Shown: positions 1 to 21,199 of the stretch, one piece after another
Layout of the letters: each line of letters starts with the position of its first letter
How positions within the stretch are numbered: the stretch's first letter is position 1
DNA from: Brachyhypopomus gauderio
Lineage: Eukaryota; Chordata; Actinopteri; Gymnotiformes; Hypopomidae
DNA: 64,000 nucleotides
Assembly: GCF_052324685.1 (NCBI RefSeq)
Contig: NC_135228.1
Coordinates: forward strand, 15,847,611-15,911,610
Reading direction: 5' to 3'
Made by a program: the position numbers and the translations under genes
The notes under the pieces: generated by a model
What the model saw: only the letters and a program-made list of their open reading frames with translations
What the model was told of the DNA's origin: nothing
Databases searched by the model: none

Positions 1-150
1 AAACATATAGCACAAAGATGTATAAATGCTTTAAAAATCATTAATGATAATAGTAATAATAAACAACAACAATGACGACGGCGGCGACAATAATAATAAA
101 ATAAAATAATAATAATAAATAATAATAATAATATGCAGGTGCTAACTTAC

Positions 151-446
151 GTCGGTCAATTTCGCGCTGTTTTTGGACGTACCAAGTGTAGAGCGCGGCA
201 CGTTTGGCGGTTTTCATGGGGGTTCCTTTATTAAGGTGTTGGGACAGGTGAGACTGATTCAGGCCCGTCACGTCCACCACCTCGCGCTGCGGAATGTTGT
301 GCTGTTGCATGTAGCTCTTAATGGTACGTGCTGCCCGCCAAGGATCCTCGCTGTGTATGGTATAGAAAACCAATTATTATCATGATAATAATAAGAGTAA
401 CAATAATTATTAGTAGCAATTATATTACCAATAATAATTATTAACA

Positions 447-488
<42 letters not shown>

Positions 489-2114
489 ATTATTATTATT
501 ATTATTATTATTATTATAGGAATAGTAATAATGACACGTTAATTAAATTATAATTTAATTATATGACTTTTTAAAGTTTTGATTATATATACAAAACGGT
601 TAAAGAATGTTTTAGACAATAACAGAGAAAGTGTACAATAACACAGTTTCAAATGAATAGCTTACAGTAACTTAAACAAAAAAAATTGCAAACCATTTGT
701 TTCAGGAACAGAACAAATGTGTCCTCATTTATCATACTTAAACAATAAAATAGTGTGGCAAAGTTGTCAGATATCTCACCGACACTAAGTAAGCAAGCGT
801 GATTCGGGGTTATTTCAGAGAACGGTTGAAATGGTTCAATAACACTCATGTATACCTAATATTTTGCAATAGAATGCAAACACATAAAAGTTATTTTTTA
901 CATATTAAGTCTACTTTCAGTGTCCGACAGAAATCTGTGGCAAGAATACGTTTGCCAAGTGGTAACATGTGAATTGGAAGATCACTATAGGAAACACACA
1001 CCGTAGACATTGTTTGCTTTAGGAAATAACCCAACACCCATGAGCGGGGTAGGATCTTGATTTAGACCTATAACTTTGGACAATGAATAACTACATATCT
1101 TTTCTCTCTAATCATTTGACATGTGTATCTTTCTGTTGATGATTCATAGAATTAAATTAATAACAACAACTACACGTGGTTTCGTTTTGATTTCAGCATC
1201 TTCAATAACAGTTATTCGCTTCGATTTCTCATTTCTTCGGGACTCCAGAGAAACGCAAATACCCACAAGAATAAATTACAGTGGGCTGCCTATTAAAACG
1301 TAGAAGTGACCAATGAAACCAACGATCTAGATAACAATTATTGAACATTAATGTGCGTCAAAGCCTTTTCTATGATTTTTGTTGTCCTAATGTTACTAAA
1401 ACGTACAGAGGTCTTTACACTGTGAGGCTACACAAGTCTTGGTCCGTTTGTCAAACGAGAGTTTCGTTAATCTGCGCTGTAACGCCGCAGATACAAGGAC
1501 TTTTACCCGCAACAGGAGTCAAGTGCAGCAGTTTGAAGTTATTTACAGAGTGCACAGTTTAATATTCACCAGTAATATGTTTAATTCTCTAGGCTAAGTT
1601 TGAGCTGAACTTCGCTTTATTCTTCATATTAACGTTTCTAACAGGGATCTATACTTTAAATGCATTTTCAGATGAGATCCAACAGATTTGTTCAGTTTTC
1701 TTCAAATAATTAAATGTTTCTTTCGTGTTTAATAGTCTAAAGTAGCCTCCACACTCACGTCAACATGCGCTGCACCTCCGCCCGTTGCTCCACCGCCTCC
1801 TCCGTGTTCAGAGACTGGAGCTCCCGCAGGATCGGTGGCGTGTCGAAGTCGTCCCCGTCTTCAGACCCTTCATCTCCGGACAGTTTATTCCCCTTCCCGT
1901 GGGAATTCGTTAGTGTGAGGAACACCGGCTTTGAGTCGTTGTCGCTGCTGCCATTGGCACTAGCCGGGGACAAAGATTTTTCAGTTTTTATCCCGAAACC
2001 CGGCGGACAAGGATGTAAATCCTCAAGCGCTTCCACCAGAACATCCTTGGTAACCCCAGAATCCAGCAAGGCGCTGAGCAGCTCCTGCTGAAGAGACGTC
2101 AACTTGGACACCAT
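151..2114 (-). CDS. hnf1b: Hepatocyte nuclear factor 1-beta, first two coding exons (gene continues off the left edge)
   Basis: HNF1B is a homeodomain transcription factor of kidney, liver, pancreas and hindbrain development that binds DNA as a dimer. Coding exon 1 is 1759-2114 and exon 2 is 151-350; the join gives RMLT-EDPWRAA. Exon 1 begins [20 protein letters not shown], the HNF1 dimerisation helix, and carries the family stretch [11 protein letters not shown] then [17 protein letters not shown]. Exon 2 encodes the atypical POU-specific domain ([51 protein letters not shown]). Donors are GTGAGT and GTAAGT. Two in-frame ATGs lie just upstream (MMFTE), but MVSKL is the family start. The [17 protein letters not shown] form and the [16 protein letters not shown] segment favour HNF1B over HNF1A. 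The homeodomain and activation domain lie outside the window. Confidence 0.95.
351..1758 (-). other. hnf1b: hnf1b intron between coding exons 1 and 2
   Basis: This 1.4-kb AT-rich intron has GTGAGT at its donor and CACAG at its acceptor. Apart from the trinucleotide tract at 448-517 no coding, RNA or mobile element was recognised in it. Confidence 0.85.
448..517. repeat. (TTA)n microsatellite
   Basis: A nearly perfect TTA/ATT trinucleotide run in the hnf1b intron, with one interruption near 487. A matching AAT-rich tract lies at about 38-135, past exon 2, so the two exon-2 flanks carry trinucleotide repeats of opposite sense. Confidence 0.9.
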
Positions 2115-2340
2115 TTCAGTAAACATCAACCCGGTGGCGTGGTGCTCCGTGCAGCTCCAGCAAATAGCCTAAAAGACTGGATCAATAATTGCGATGAAGG
2201 AAAACTTTAAAGACATTAGCGTTTAAAGCAACTGCCGTGCGCATGGACTTTTGCAACTAATAGGCCTAAGTCAATTGGATAAATGCACCTGCTGAAGGAA
2301 GTGGACCCACCTTCTACTGGGGGCGGAGCGAGTCAACACG
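2115..2340 (-). promoter_or_regulatory. hnf1b: hnf1b 5' UTR and probable core promoter
   Basis: The sequence directly upstream of the hnf1b start codon is richer in G+C than its surroundings and carries no open frame of note. It is placed as 5' UTR and promoter by position only; no TATA box or transcription start could be fixed by eye. Confidence 0.4.
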
Positions 2341-4033
2341 ATGTGACGCCAGTTAAAGGAAACGACGTTTGGTCAATGATATGCAACGACTTCTAAACCG
2401 TGTAAATGTAAATGAAGCTATCGCATCATACGTTGCAAGTTGTTGGTTGATGTGCTTAGTAGATTCATAAGTTATTCATATGGCTGGGCAATATTATTAA
2501 CACAGGGGCATCTCGAATGCTATAACGGGTTAATTAAAACGTATTGATTGGAAAACTTGATTTTGAACCTTGCGCGAGTTTCTAACTGTTCCAGTGAAAC
2601 CTGAATAGTGGACTGGGCACCAGCCTTCTACAAAATATTTTTTAGCACGTGAAACTAAATAAGGTGTCAAGGTAGAAACAGGATCTGCAAACTGAGAAGC
2701 CTTTCAAGTTTGCTTCATGTTGAAGTCCTTGCTTTCAATTGGATTCATAGGAAGATTCACATTATGCCACAGATGCATCATAAGTGAAGTTCCTCCACCC
2801 AAATGATACAAATGCTTGTTGATAAACAAGCTAAATTAATAAATAATTATTACTCTCACTTATTTTTAATGAAACTCTGAAATTAATCACTTTTCATTAT
2901 AAACTATAAAACAATAAGAAATAGTTTAAAATGTAAAAATTATTGTAAAATATCTGCAAGAAGGTAAACCCATAAAACGCTGTTTGGGTTTTTGTGATCA
3001 TTTGTGTGCTCTTGCATGGTTTATATGTACAGTGATACAGGCTGGATAATGAGAGCTATTAACTGCATGCACACAATAAATCATTAGCCTTAAAACCTAA
3101 TTTAAACAAGAAACAAAACATGCAGGATAACAGAGATTACACTAAGTCATACAGGTAATAGAAAAAAGGGTAACTAATTAGCAATGACACGAATCATATC
3201 CTTAAATTTTTTTTGCCTGAATGCAAAATTAGAATGTTATTTGAATTGTCATCAGATACTCACACAACTCAATGTGTCTATTACAGTAGCTTTTTTCAAG
3301 AACAATAGAAAATAAAATAAATTCATTCTTATGATAAGAAAGTGTGAGAAATGTATTTTAATTTAGTGGCACACTACACTTTCACCATCTAAGATTCACT
3401 ACCATCACTGATATACTGATATAATTCTATACTGATATAATTCTAGATCTATATTATAGTTTAGACTGGATGCCAACCTTTCTCACATATTTTGGGAGCA
3501 GGAGGCTGGTGTTCAATGATTAACACCAGTTAATAACAAACTTAGTAAAATTACATATTTTTTTCCAGGATGTGAAACCAGCCCCATTGCGAAAGGATTA
3601 GTGGAGCATAACAGTATCGGATGAATAATTTGTTAAAGTTTTTTTCCCCCCTGAGGTGCATGAGGTGAACAGGGTTCCATAATCCCATTCGCCATGTTTG
3701 TGTCTCTGAAAAAGCTCCTCGTCTTCGTTGTAATTTCTATCTATATCCAACTGTCCACTTGCAATTTGAATAACTCGTTTCACTTATGGTCTATATTGTA
3801 TCTGAGTGGGCCTGCATGCATTTGAAAGCCTTTGTTCATGCAGAGAGCACATTGTGATTTCTGCACGATGGACACACTGTATCTCCCTTCATCACACCAG
3901 AACAACACCCATGAGAGGCATCGTGTCTTCGTTCTCTCAGATGTTAATGTGAGACGTCAGATGTGGGCAGCCACATGAGAGCACGTGAGCAGAAAAACAG
4001 ACCTAAACATGTTCTTTCCCTCATGCTCACTCA

Positions 4034-4035
<2 letters not shown>

Positions 4036-4110
<75 letters not shown>
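4036..4110. repeat. (CA)n microsatellite
   Basis: About 37 uninterrupted CA dinucleotides. Open frames over it on both strands are translations of the repeat, not genes. Confidence 0.97.
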
Positions 4111-4112
<2 letters not shown>

Positions 4113-5677
4113 CAAACATTCAAGCACTTTCCTGAAAACTAACACTAACCTAACTGTGAGGTTCAAAAACAAAGGCACCTCAAGATTTTAGTGTCATTGA
4201 AAGTCTAAGTTTACACAGTGGGGTATATAGAGTCTGTATGATGAACCTGTCTTTGTTTGGGTCTCTCACTGTAGAAGTGACCAACATGTTGGAGGTGCTG
4301 GAGTGATAATCTGGTAGTGTACAGTGTAAAGTCATGTGATATAATCTGGTAGTGGAAACTGGAAAGTTGTATGGTCCTGGTGCAATCCATAACTCAGTTT
4401 TTTACAAATGTGTGTTTCATTCCAACTGACAAATTAAATGAACTGCTGGAGCAAGTCAGGTAACTCTAGTAACTATTTCTAAGGCAACCATTTGAGGCAA
4501 ATGTTCTGGGAAGCACTGTAATAAAATACATGGATGTAACGTGTTGGGATTGTAGAGTACCGATAACTGCTTTTTTCAGGCATGGGCAAACAAGTTTAAT
4601 AAAACATAGTTTGAAGAATAGGGCAAAAAACCCTCTATTCAAGTTCTGAGATCCTTACGAAACTGCAATAAAATTAATTAGATATCTTCATGCTGAAATA
4701 TGTTTATTAGAGTAAACACCATGTAAAATAAAGTATGTAAATGTAGTCTAAAATAACATAACTGAGCTTGGCCATGAGAGGAATGACCAGATAAGAACTT
4801 TAGGTGTGACAGACAGACCATGATGAAATTCAATTAAAAGCAAAATTGTAATTTGAATGACCAAAAATGTAACTGAACAAAACAGTTAGTCCTTTCCTCA
4901 AAATAATATGCGGGTACAAATAAAAGTATCACATTTTGAAAATACTATCAGAATTATACGTAACTACCTGCTATCAGAGCAACTGCAGTTTCTACCCAAC
5001 TCTGGCCAAAGTTAGAGTTGTTGTCAGGGCTACTACATTACACGTCATGTCTGTAAAGTACATTGGGACATAAGGATCCTGACTTGAGCATCACAGCTGA
5101 AGCCTCCATCATTGATTGGTCTGGTCCTGACACTAATCCAGCTCCAGAGGAGGGTGGTATGATCAATGACTCCCATGTTCTGTCCACACATGCTACCTGC
5201 TTCCTTTACCTGATACTGTCTAATTCCTCCATGTGAACAGTCTAAACAGACACACAACAATATCTGTATAGTCACAGGTATGATGGTATATAAAGACTCT
5301 TTCATCATTGTTAGTAATTAACCTCAATACCATGAGTAGGCCAGTGTTATTTGCATGACGAACAACATTTACTATTCAATTAGTTTGCTATAAAACCGAA
5401 TGTTTTTCTGGGTAAAAAAAAACGATATTTACACAATAAAAATTCAAAATACATTAAATTATATTATGTGAAATTATATCAAATTAAAGATCAAAACACA
5501 TTTTGGGATCATTAATTTGATAATGTCTTATGAGTTAGTGTGATTTTGCATTGGTTTATACTGTCTCATCGTAACTTCATATCATTGCCTTCCTCACAGT
5601 CGATGCCTAAAACTTAGATAATCTCTGCTACTTCTTTTCTTTTTACTCTTTTTATCATGCCTACTTTGTATTAATCA

Positions 5678-5742
5678 TTGTAAAGCATCCTTGGATTTGT
5701 GAAAGGCACAATATAAATCAAACATTATTATTATTTTTTTTT
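5678..5742 (+). repeat. 3' tail of a SINE/LINE-type interspersed repeat
   Basis: The stretch reads as TGTAAAGCATCCTTGG, then GTGAAAGGCACAATATAAAT, followed by a (TTA)/(T)-rich end. That is the typical 3' end of many fish SINEs and related LINEs. The body of the element is not recognisable upstream, so it looks 5'-truncated. Family assignment would need a repeat library. Confidence 0.55.
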
Positions 5743-8700
5743 ATCAAGTTCAGTATCAGGTAAGATGAAACAATCCAATGGGCCCAGAGAGATGATTAAG
5801 GTGAATATAGCACATGTATTATCTTAGAGAGCAGCTAATGGGATTTCTTGTATGGGAAATATGCTCAATTTGTCTGCTCATAACACAGTCACAGTCTCAA
5901 CTCAAACAAGCCTTCTCCTTTTACGCTACACTGACTGTGTCTATTTCTCGCTGCTCATCACATCACATCTATTTCTCTCTGCTCACACACACACACATTC
6001 ACACACGCACAGAAGCGCACACACATAGTTTAGAGTTCAAACTTTAGAAAACACACTGTCCATAATGGTCATGCTCACAAACATACATGGTGAGCATCCA
6101 TCACGACCAATTTCTAATCTGTCACATTTAAAGTATTTATCGTTCTTAACACTCAGTCCTAGGTCCAAGTGCAATGACACTGAGCCACACCCATATAATC
6201 CCTGTTATACTCACTGTTATACTAGAACACCAAAAAAGTTATAATGCTGCGTTGTTACTTTATGACACAGTAAAGACTCGAAGGGCACCTCACCAACTAT
6301 GACTTACAATACGGGATTTAACGGTTCCAGTGGGGGTTGGCAGACATTGCAGGCGTAATAAAGGACAGGCCATAAAGCACTCGTGGAAATGATCTTAAAA
6401 AGTGCATGTGACAGGTGCAGTGTCTTGTGGAACATGTTGCATTTCATCAAAAAATACAATTTTCCCTTTCCAGCAATTCCTTTCCGGACAACTTATTTTC
6501 CCCTCTGTGAGGGGGAGTTCGGGGGAGTTCTCATTCTCGGTGTGATTCCACACACACGTAATGGAAGCCACGCTCGTCCACTTCTGCTCCCCCGTGTTGC
6601 ACCTGCTTCCCTGTGAGAGAATCTGAAGTCATTCAAACCATAAGAATAATCATTCAGCTAAACAGTAACTCAAGTTAATTGAGCGTTTCATAACTAACGT
6701 GCTTCAACAAATAGGCATATCATGACAGTCTTTACCATACTATACATTAGCATGACATGGATAAAGTGCTTTCCACATTTGAAATGAGCTCAATGGCTTT
6801 TCATTTTATAATGGATAAATGTTAGCATAATTTTGCCTGTAGCATCCAAAGATGTTTAAAGATCTTAGGATCTTAAGAGGCCTAGCTGTGGATCTTTGCC
6901 TTGGTTGGTATCTATTGCCTCCTTGATTTCTTAAGCTGTTGTAGTCCAGTGGGAGACAATGACCGCCCACCCGTCCACCCACCCACCACCCTCTGGGATG
7001 GGAGGATGGGGATGAGTGCCCAGGACGTGCCTGATTCAGCATTCCCTCCATCCCCCCCGTCTGTTTAGAGACGAGCGGACTCTGACCCCCCGCTGCTCTC
7101 TCTGAACCTCACGCTTGCCTGAACTGCTCTTCGGCGCGGTCACACGCTTGCCCCTCATCTTCCTCCTCTTCGCCTTCTCTCTTTCACACCTCAGTGAATG
7201 GAGTTATAAGAGGCCAGGTTTTCATTGGAACACCGTGCCAATATTCACAGATGCTTCAAGTCAACGTGGGTCAGTGCGTACGAACTGCCATACGACGCAC
7301 ATGAAAATCTGCGTCGGTAGAGTTGTCACTGTGCCCAACATCACAACACCACAGTGGCCCTCACAGCTCCACTGTTGCTTCCGTGGCATTTCAACCGCCA
7401 TCCACCGTCATCACTGCCAATGCGGTTTTGCCGAGCTGAATGATCCATGAAAGCTCAAGCGTCAATCATTTGCCATCCTCCATTTTGTAGCCTTTTCATC
7501 GTCAACAACCTGGACTGGGACAGGGGGAACACTTCAGGCTGTCTTTCACCTTCCTGGCCATATCCTCATTCCACACGCGTTTCCCAGTGAGGCAGAAAAA
7601 AGCCAAAGCAATTTTATGGCCTCACAAACTGCTGTTACATCTTTAAAGCCTAGTAATAAAGACAGGCGTATTATTGAGGTGCTTAGCACTTCTTGGGAAG
7701 ATTGTTAACTCAGAAGGAGGGACTCGAATATGAACCCATCACCAACAGGCCACAGCTGTTAACGGCGCTTGAGGAGACACAGCGAATCGGGACTGCTTAC
7801 CAAACACTAGTCATGGCCACCTTCCACCGTCACAGCAAGAGTTGAAGAAAAACCTTTTCAACTATTATCCACATTTATTTCTGGGTTAAACTTGAGCTGA
7901 ACTGATTCCCCCCGAAGCTACATAATTAATTTACTTTTCATAGATTATATGCATTTAATGTAAACATTTAACGAAGCACCACACATTTGCAGAGGGGAGG
8001 CTACCAAAGCTTTGGCCGACCCGTGTGAGCCCGTGAAGGCACAGAGGATGTGTTTGTGTTTATACTTACAAATAACAGGAAGGCAGGTCACACACAGTGA
8101 AGGGCAAGGCAGTGTTCGGCAGAGACAGCCTGCGGCAGTAAAGCCATAACTGCAGCTTGTAGAAAAGTTAGCGCCCTTTACCAATTTCGAATGTGTCCAT
8201 CTTTCTGAATGTTGTAGATAATAATGTAAAACGTGTAAAATGTTTTTTTGGTTGAAGAGTTTTCTCCAAGGAACAGTTCGGGGATTACATAAGCAAAAAA
8301 GACGGGTTTGAGTACTTTATTAAGTAAAATAAAGTAATCTGTTAATTTTACCGTTGTGTTTGAATACACACTCACTAGAAACTTTTGTACAGTTATTTAT
8401 TGGGATCACTGCATGTGCACAGTTAGGTACTGTAACCTGTTGCCATGTTACAGTTACATGACATTCTACAGCTTTTCACCAATGGACAGTTTGTGATCAT
8501 GGGATTACTGTTGCCTGGATATCTATGGTGGCGAATCAGCTGACAGTTTGAAACCTCTAGCACCACTGATGTTCCTCATACACTAATGCTGCCCCAAACC
8601 CCATGAACATGACATTACAGTGAGTAGAAGGTGGTTGGCAGATGTGCAGCAGTCCATAAAATAATAATTATGTGGACAGTGACGAACAAGGAAGGTGCTT

Positions 8701-8965
8701 TTAATAAAGTGGGTGGGAGTGTATATATGTAAATCTATGTAATACATGTCAAATACATGTAAATTTACATTATTTAAATATGTCCAATATATGTGGGTAT
8801 AAAATGTGCCTAATTTAAATATTAATTCCATATTTAACTTGTAAACCCTTGCTATTTCCAAGGGTTAATGGGGAAAAAAGTTAAATTTTACAATTCATAA
8901 TTTTGTTAAAAGAAAACACAGGCATCAACAATTCATGAAATTAAAGTTCCTGTAACTCATGTCTA

Positions 8966-9058
8966 GTTCTTCCAATGAACTGAAGTAAACCCACGGCTCC
9001 ACACTGCCCTCTGTAGTTCACATTATGTAACAGAGAGAAACTTCAGTTCATTGAGAAC
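8966..9058. repeat. Inverted repeat (foldback) just downstream of heatr6
   Basis: The left arm (8,966-8,986) and right arm (9,040-9,058) are near-perfect reverse complements around the shared core ACTTCAGTTCATTG and an outer AGAAC, separated by about 53 bases. Within the loop CTCTGT and ACAGAG can also pair. It may be a small foldback element or a hairpin; no flanking duplication was seen. Confidence 0.6.
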
Positions 9059-9089
9059 AGGTGAAGCAGCCCACTTAAAGTAAACATTC

Positions 9090-9095
9090 TTTATT
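9090..9095 (-). terminator. heatr6: heatr6 polyadenylation signal
   Basis: AATAAA on the minus strand, about 440 bases past the heatr6 stop codon. It implies a 3' UTR of roughly 9,070-9,534. Confidence 0.6.
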
Positions 9096-9534
9096 GCTCC
9101 TTACTGTTTAAGTTACGGTCCATAAAATATCAGCTTCTATGTGTGTTAAATAAAATGACTGTTCCCACAAAAGCCCCACTTAAAATTCCTGACATTTAGG
9201 TAAATGTTTTACAACATAAAATGGTCATTATCAAACAGAACTTCCTTTTGTGAATGACGATTAAACAAAAGCCTACGGTGCACATGAAGATCCCACATGC
9301 TGATTTGCAAGTAAAAAAAAAAAGAAAAGACATTCATATAAAGCCATAAAGATAGAAAAAGCATTTCCCCAACAAAGATTCTTGACATGATTGCCCATTG
9401 ATTGTTGCTACATAACCAGACAGATCGATTCTCCTGATTAACGTCCATTCTAGGTCTTATCTCTTAATGGTGGAATTCACATACCCCATGATGCACTTGT
9501 CTTCCTATAACTGTGTGACATGTACGGCGCGGCC

Positions 9535-17072
<7,538 letters not shown>

Positions 17073-17650
17073 CTTCGTGGGGTCAAAAATAGATGCTATG
17101 GTGACAGGAATACACATCCGATGTCAATCGGAAGTTGTACATATTCAATCTAAAAGTCACGTATTCTTAACATGTATACAGTATTGAAGATTGTTCTGTA
17201 TATGTGACGTTAGAGAAATACACTTTACACCTGCAGTGTATTATGGCTTTATATACATTTTAATAACTTAAAATTGTCACAATAAACAGGCTAACCATAA
17301 ACCACAATAAACAAATAAACCATAGCTGTTAGTAAACTCATTTTAAACTCAAATGTATGGTAATGATTGTTTACACACTATTACCCTGTTTACAGACACA
17401 TGGGAAAGGTTAGGGTTCCTGATAGGGTTATTCAGGACAATTTTTCTACCAAAAAAAATAGTTTTTTTTTTTTACACCTGATCTACTCTAAATGTGTACA
17501 GTAAAATCAAAATTCTGAGAAACAACATTTGACAATGGCCTTTCATTGTATTAGATTAAAGTTACTATGCAAATTTCATTTTAAGTGAACATTTGTATCT
17601 TTTTCATTCCCTTCAGCACATCCCCAAGAATAAGACTTTTTATGATGATG
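17073..17650. other. Short intergenic spacer between heatr6 and dynll2
   Basis: This AT-rich segment must hold the heatr6 5' UTR and promoter next to the start at 17,072. No CCAAT or TATA element was convincing and no coding sequence was found. Confidence 0.6.
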
Positions 17651-17655
17651 TATCA

Positions 17656-17661
17656 TTTATT
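17656..17661 (-). terminator. dynll2: dynll2 polyadenylation signal
   Basis: AATAAA on the minus strand about 310 bases after the dynll2 stop, giving a short 3' UTR. Mammalian DYNLL2 uses a longer one, so this site is inferred, not proven. Confidence 0.45.
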
Positions 17662-17973
17662 TAATATTACTTAAAGGCAGCAGTCAAAGCATTTTATACA
17701 ACTTCAGTGCAAAAACAAAATTTTTACTTCAAGAAACACTAAAAAAAATATAATCTGCCAAAACTACAGCAACCACAGAAGCGCCATTTTTGTATTGCAA
17801 CATATACAAATTAAATATTGTACATGGTCCATGCACTTATGCATAGCCTCTATAGCTATTTTTTCAAGAAGAGTTAAGTGTGTGTGTGTGCGCATGTGTG
17901 TTGTGGTGTCAGTCATTAGTGCATCACAGTCCAGGTTTGGAGCTGAAGCTCAAGTTGAGATGAAGGCTGGCTC

Positions 17974-18387
<414 letters not shown>

Positions 18388-18392
18388 GATGT

Positions 18393-20734
18393 CTAAAACA
18401 CAGAAAGGTACAAAGTTAGGGTTGCAAAAGTAATGTCAGCAGATCCACACAGCAGTGAATGAAATGAGATAATGTAAATATACAAAGCAAGACCTGCGTC
18501 AGCACTGCTGGCATTCTGGGAAATTTCACGTCACTGTTTTCTGGGTACTGCATTTTTCTATGCAAAGCTTTGTGAAGTAGACAGTTCCAGGTAACATAAA
18601 ACATCGGCTAACCTGTTTCATCATCTTTTTGCTTTCTGCTGACTGAGCCATAGCCAGATCTGGGCACATTAGAGCTCCTATCACACCAGATCTGTAATCT
18701 TTGAAAGCCAAGTCTGCACATGCATATTCTATTGTATATGGCCACATTTTCTTCCCTGGCTGGTGCGTCACTTGGCAAAAGGTCAAGTGGGAATTATCAT
18801 CTTTTCCTGCAACCAACTGCAGCCCACCCTACCAACAGGTGGCACATTAAACAGCTGTGACTCAAACATTAGTCCAACTTCAAGGGCCAACCTCTGCCAT
18901 GCTCAGATGCATCTTCAACAATTCTTTGCAAACAGTTTAGCTTTAATATTAGATTAGAGGAAGAAAAAGACAAAAATCTAACATTCTTCCAGAGACAATG
19001 TCTGGAGTGTGAAAATACAATGTCTGAAGTGTGAAAGTACAAGTTTAAAAAAAAAGAAAAAAAAAAAAGCAGAAATGAAAACGAACCAATTTAAATGCCA
19101 CATTAAGCTTAGGTGTACAATAAATGATGTCCCACAGAAAAAAAGGTTGCAAATGGAGGCAGGCAACAGCAACCATTGCAGGTTCTTCACCTGTAAAAAT
19201 TTCCAGTACAAGGTCTCTTAACATGGCCAGGTATCCCAAGGCCCAATACCAGCATCCTCACTGCATATGATGGTCCCAGCAGGTTTTGCTCCTGAAATCC
19301 CTTTCTTGAAGAAGGCATGTTGTAGAAAGAAGAAATCTGGGACAGTTTCGACTCTTACTCTGCCCATCATTACAGGAAAGAGATTTTTTCCCTGAAATTT
19401 TCCATCGAACCTCCCGTGGTAAGGAATCACACAATCTGAAAGTGGTGGTCAAATTTCACAGGCCTGCATCAGGACACTTATACCTCCGAGACACTTCAAC
19501 ATGGTGAAGGTTCGCGAGAACACGCAAACGGATGAGAAGTGGCAAAGCAGAGGACATAAGGATGACTTTGGGATGGGGCCTGCATTTGCTAGGGTACATT
19601 GCACATATTCAGAAACTGAATCCATACCAGTATTTTGAACAATTTCAATTAGTACTAAAGATTTAGATGCAGGTTACCAGTGTCACATTATAAAAGTGAA
19701 AATGTGCAGTACTAAAAGCACCACCCAATGCTTGGTGCAATTTTGTCATGGAACATCTATTAGAATACACCAAGCACTTTAGCTGTGCTTTAATAAATCT
19801 GGAAGGTGCTCCATAGACTTAGCACTTCTGATAAGTATATTTTAAAATAACAGCTAATATCAGCTACTATGCATCTCAAATTGTAATTTCTTTATTAACA
19901 AGTGTGGCTTTTAAAGTTAAGTTTTAAGCTGCTGTTTGAGGGGAGAAAAATTAAAATGAACAATTCTTTGCATTTTCCTGCCTGCCTAAGAAATCCAGCT
20001 CTCAAATAATTTGGGACTCGAACGTGACAAACCTAGAAAAAATATGTGTATGCCTGGATGTTACTGATGTGGAGAATCCAGAGTAAAGCCAGCCTGGGAT
20101 CCATCAGAGTTTACACAGTCATCTACCTTCCCAGTCATCCATTTAAAGAACTAGTGCAGCTACCAAAAAAGAAACGAACACTTATGATTTGACAAAAAGG
20201 AGGCCACCTCAGTCAACTCCCTCCTCAAAAGACTCTGTGGCTCTCCCATGTTCAGCCCAGGAGATGAACATAATGCTGACCGAACCCAAGCTGTGAAAAT
20301 AAGGTGAAATATTTGGCTTTACACATCAGTAACAAAACAAGATTTAAATGTTGAGATATATATTTTTTATCAAAAGCATTGATTTTGTAATCCATGACCA
20401 CAGTTAGGCTGCATCTATCCAAAAATACTTTCTGAAATTTCCTGCAAGTTTCAATGAGCAGTGTGCGTTTAGGTAGTAGTACAATACCATTATGTGCTTT
20501 GCTTTTTTTAGCCAACTAGTTGCTTCCTTAGGTATGGTCCATCACTGCATGTCTCGTTTGAATTGCAGTGTGTGTAGCAGGATGAGTATTAGACATCCGG
20601 GCCGTTCTGATCAAAAGTTAACGTAACGGCACGTGTGGTCTGAGGTGATTAATGCAGACTCATAAGCCAGAACATGGCTATTTACCTCTTATCCATCCAA
20701 GTAGTTCAACAAGAACAATTCTAAAAATCTACAC

Positions 20735-20776
<42 letters not shown>

Positions 20777-21199
20777 TTAAGAGTACTGTATTAACAAAAG
20801 GTGACATAAACCATGCGATGATGTTCTGTGCATCTGTTCACAATTGCACGTCTCAGAAATTACATAATATCATTTCCTCGATACTTCAGTCACAGAAGCA
20901 CCTTGCTTTCAACTTTGGATAAATGTGGTGCTCTCCAGGGGGACGAAAACGTTACCTCGCGTTAAGTAGAATCTAGCGGTTTTCCCTGTATATTCAAAGC
21001 CAACGACGAATTAATGCACCACCTGCTACTTGTTTACTGCGTTAAATGCCGGTATACTCGCTGCCATTTCGTGGCACATATGCATGTCATGCTTTGGTCC
21101 GGCACTTCTTTAAAAATGTCAACAGGCGTAGAAACATTATATTCCCACATAACCACTTCACATGCATGCGTGCAATCAACAAAATGTCAAACTGCTTAC
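18393..21199 (-). other. dynll2: Probable 5' intron of dynll2
   Basis: No coding exon was found in this 2.8-kb stretch. It holds a run of 32-33 A residues at about 20,742-20,774. A good minus-strand donor (AACAGG then GTAAGC) at 21,199/21,200 could end a non-coding first exon; a weaker one (GTAACG) lies at 20,957. Confidence 0.45.

Larger units (their letters stand above)
2341..9080. other. Intergenic region between hnf1b and heatr6
   Basis: About 6.7 kb with no coding exon that could be supported on either strand. It holds the (CA)n tract at 4,036-4,110, an interspersed-repeat tail at 5,678-5,742, a CA-rich patch at 5,985-6,025, a G+C-rich patch at about 6,950-7,160 and the inverted repeat at 8,966-9,058. 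The remaining open frames are short and lack splice signals or recognisable motifs. Confidence 0.7.

Noticed and set aside
7115-7450. Plus-strand open frame with a hydrophobic start (LPLIFLLFAFSLSHL), a possible small secreted protein
   Set aside because: There is no support beyond the open frame. The sequence is in a G+C-rich patch where stops are rare, and it matches no family I know.
20742-20774. Run of about 33 A residues as a possible processed-pseudogene tail
   Set aside because: No recognisable gene body or target-site duplication lies next to it; a simple poly-A tract is enough.
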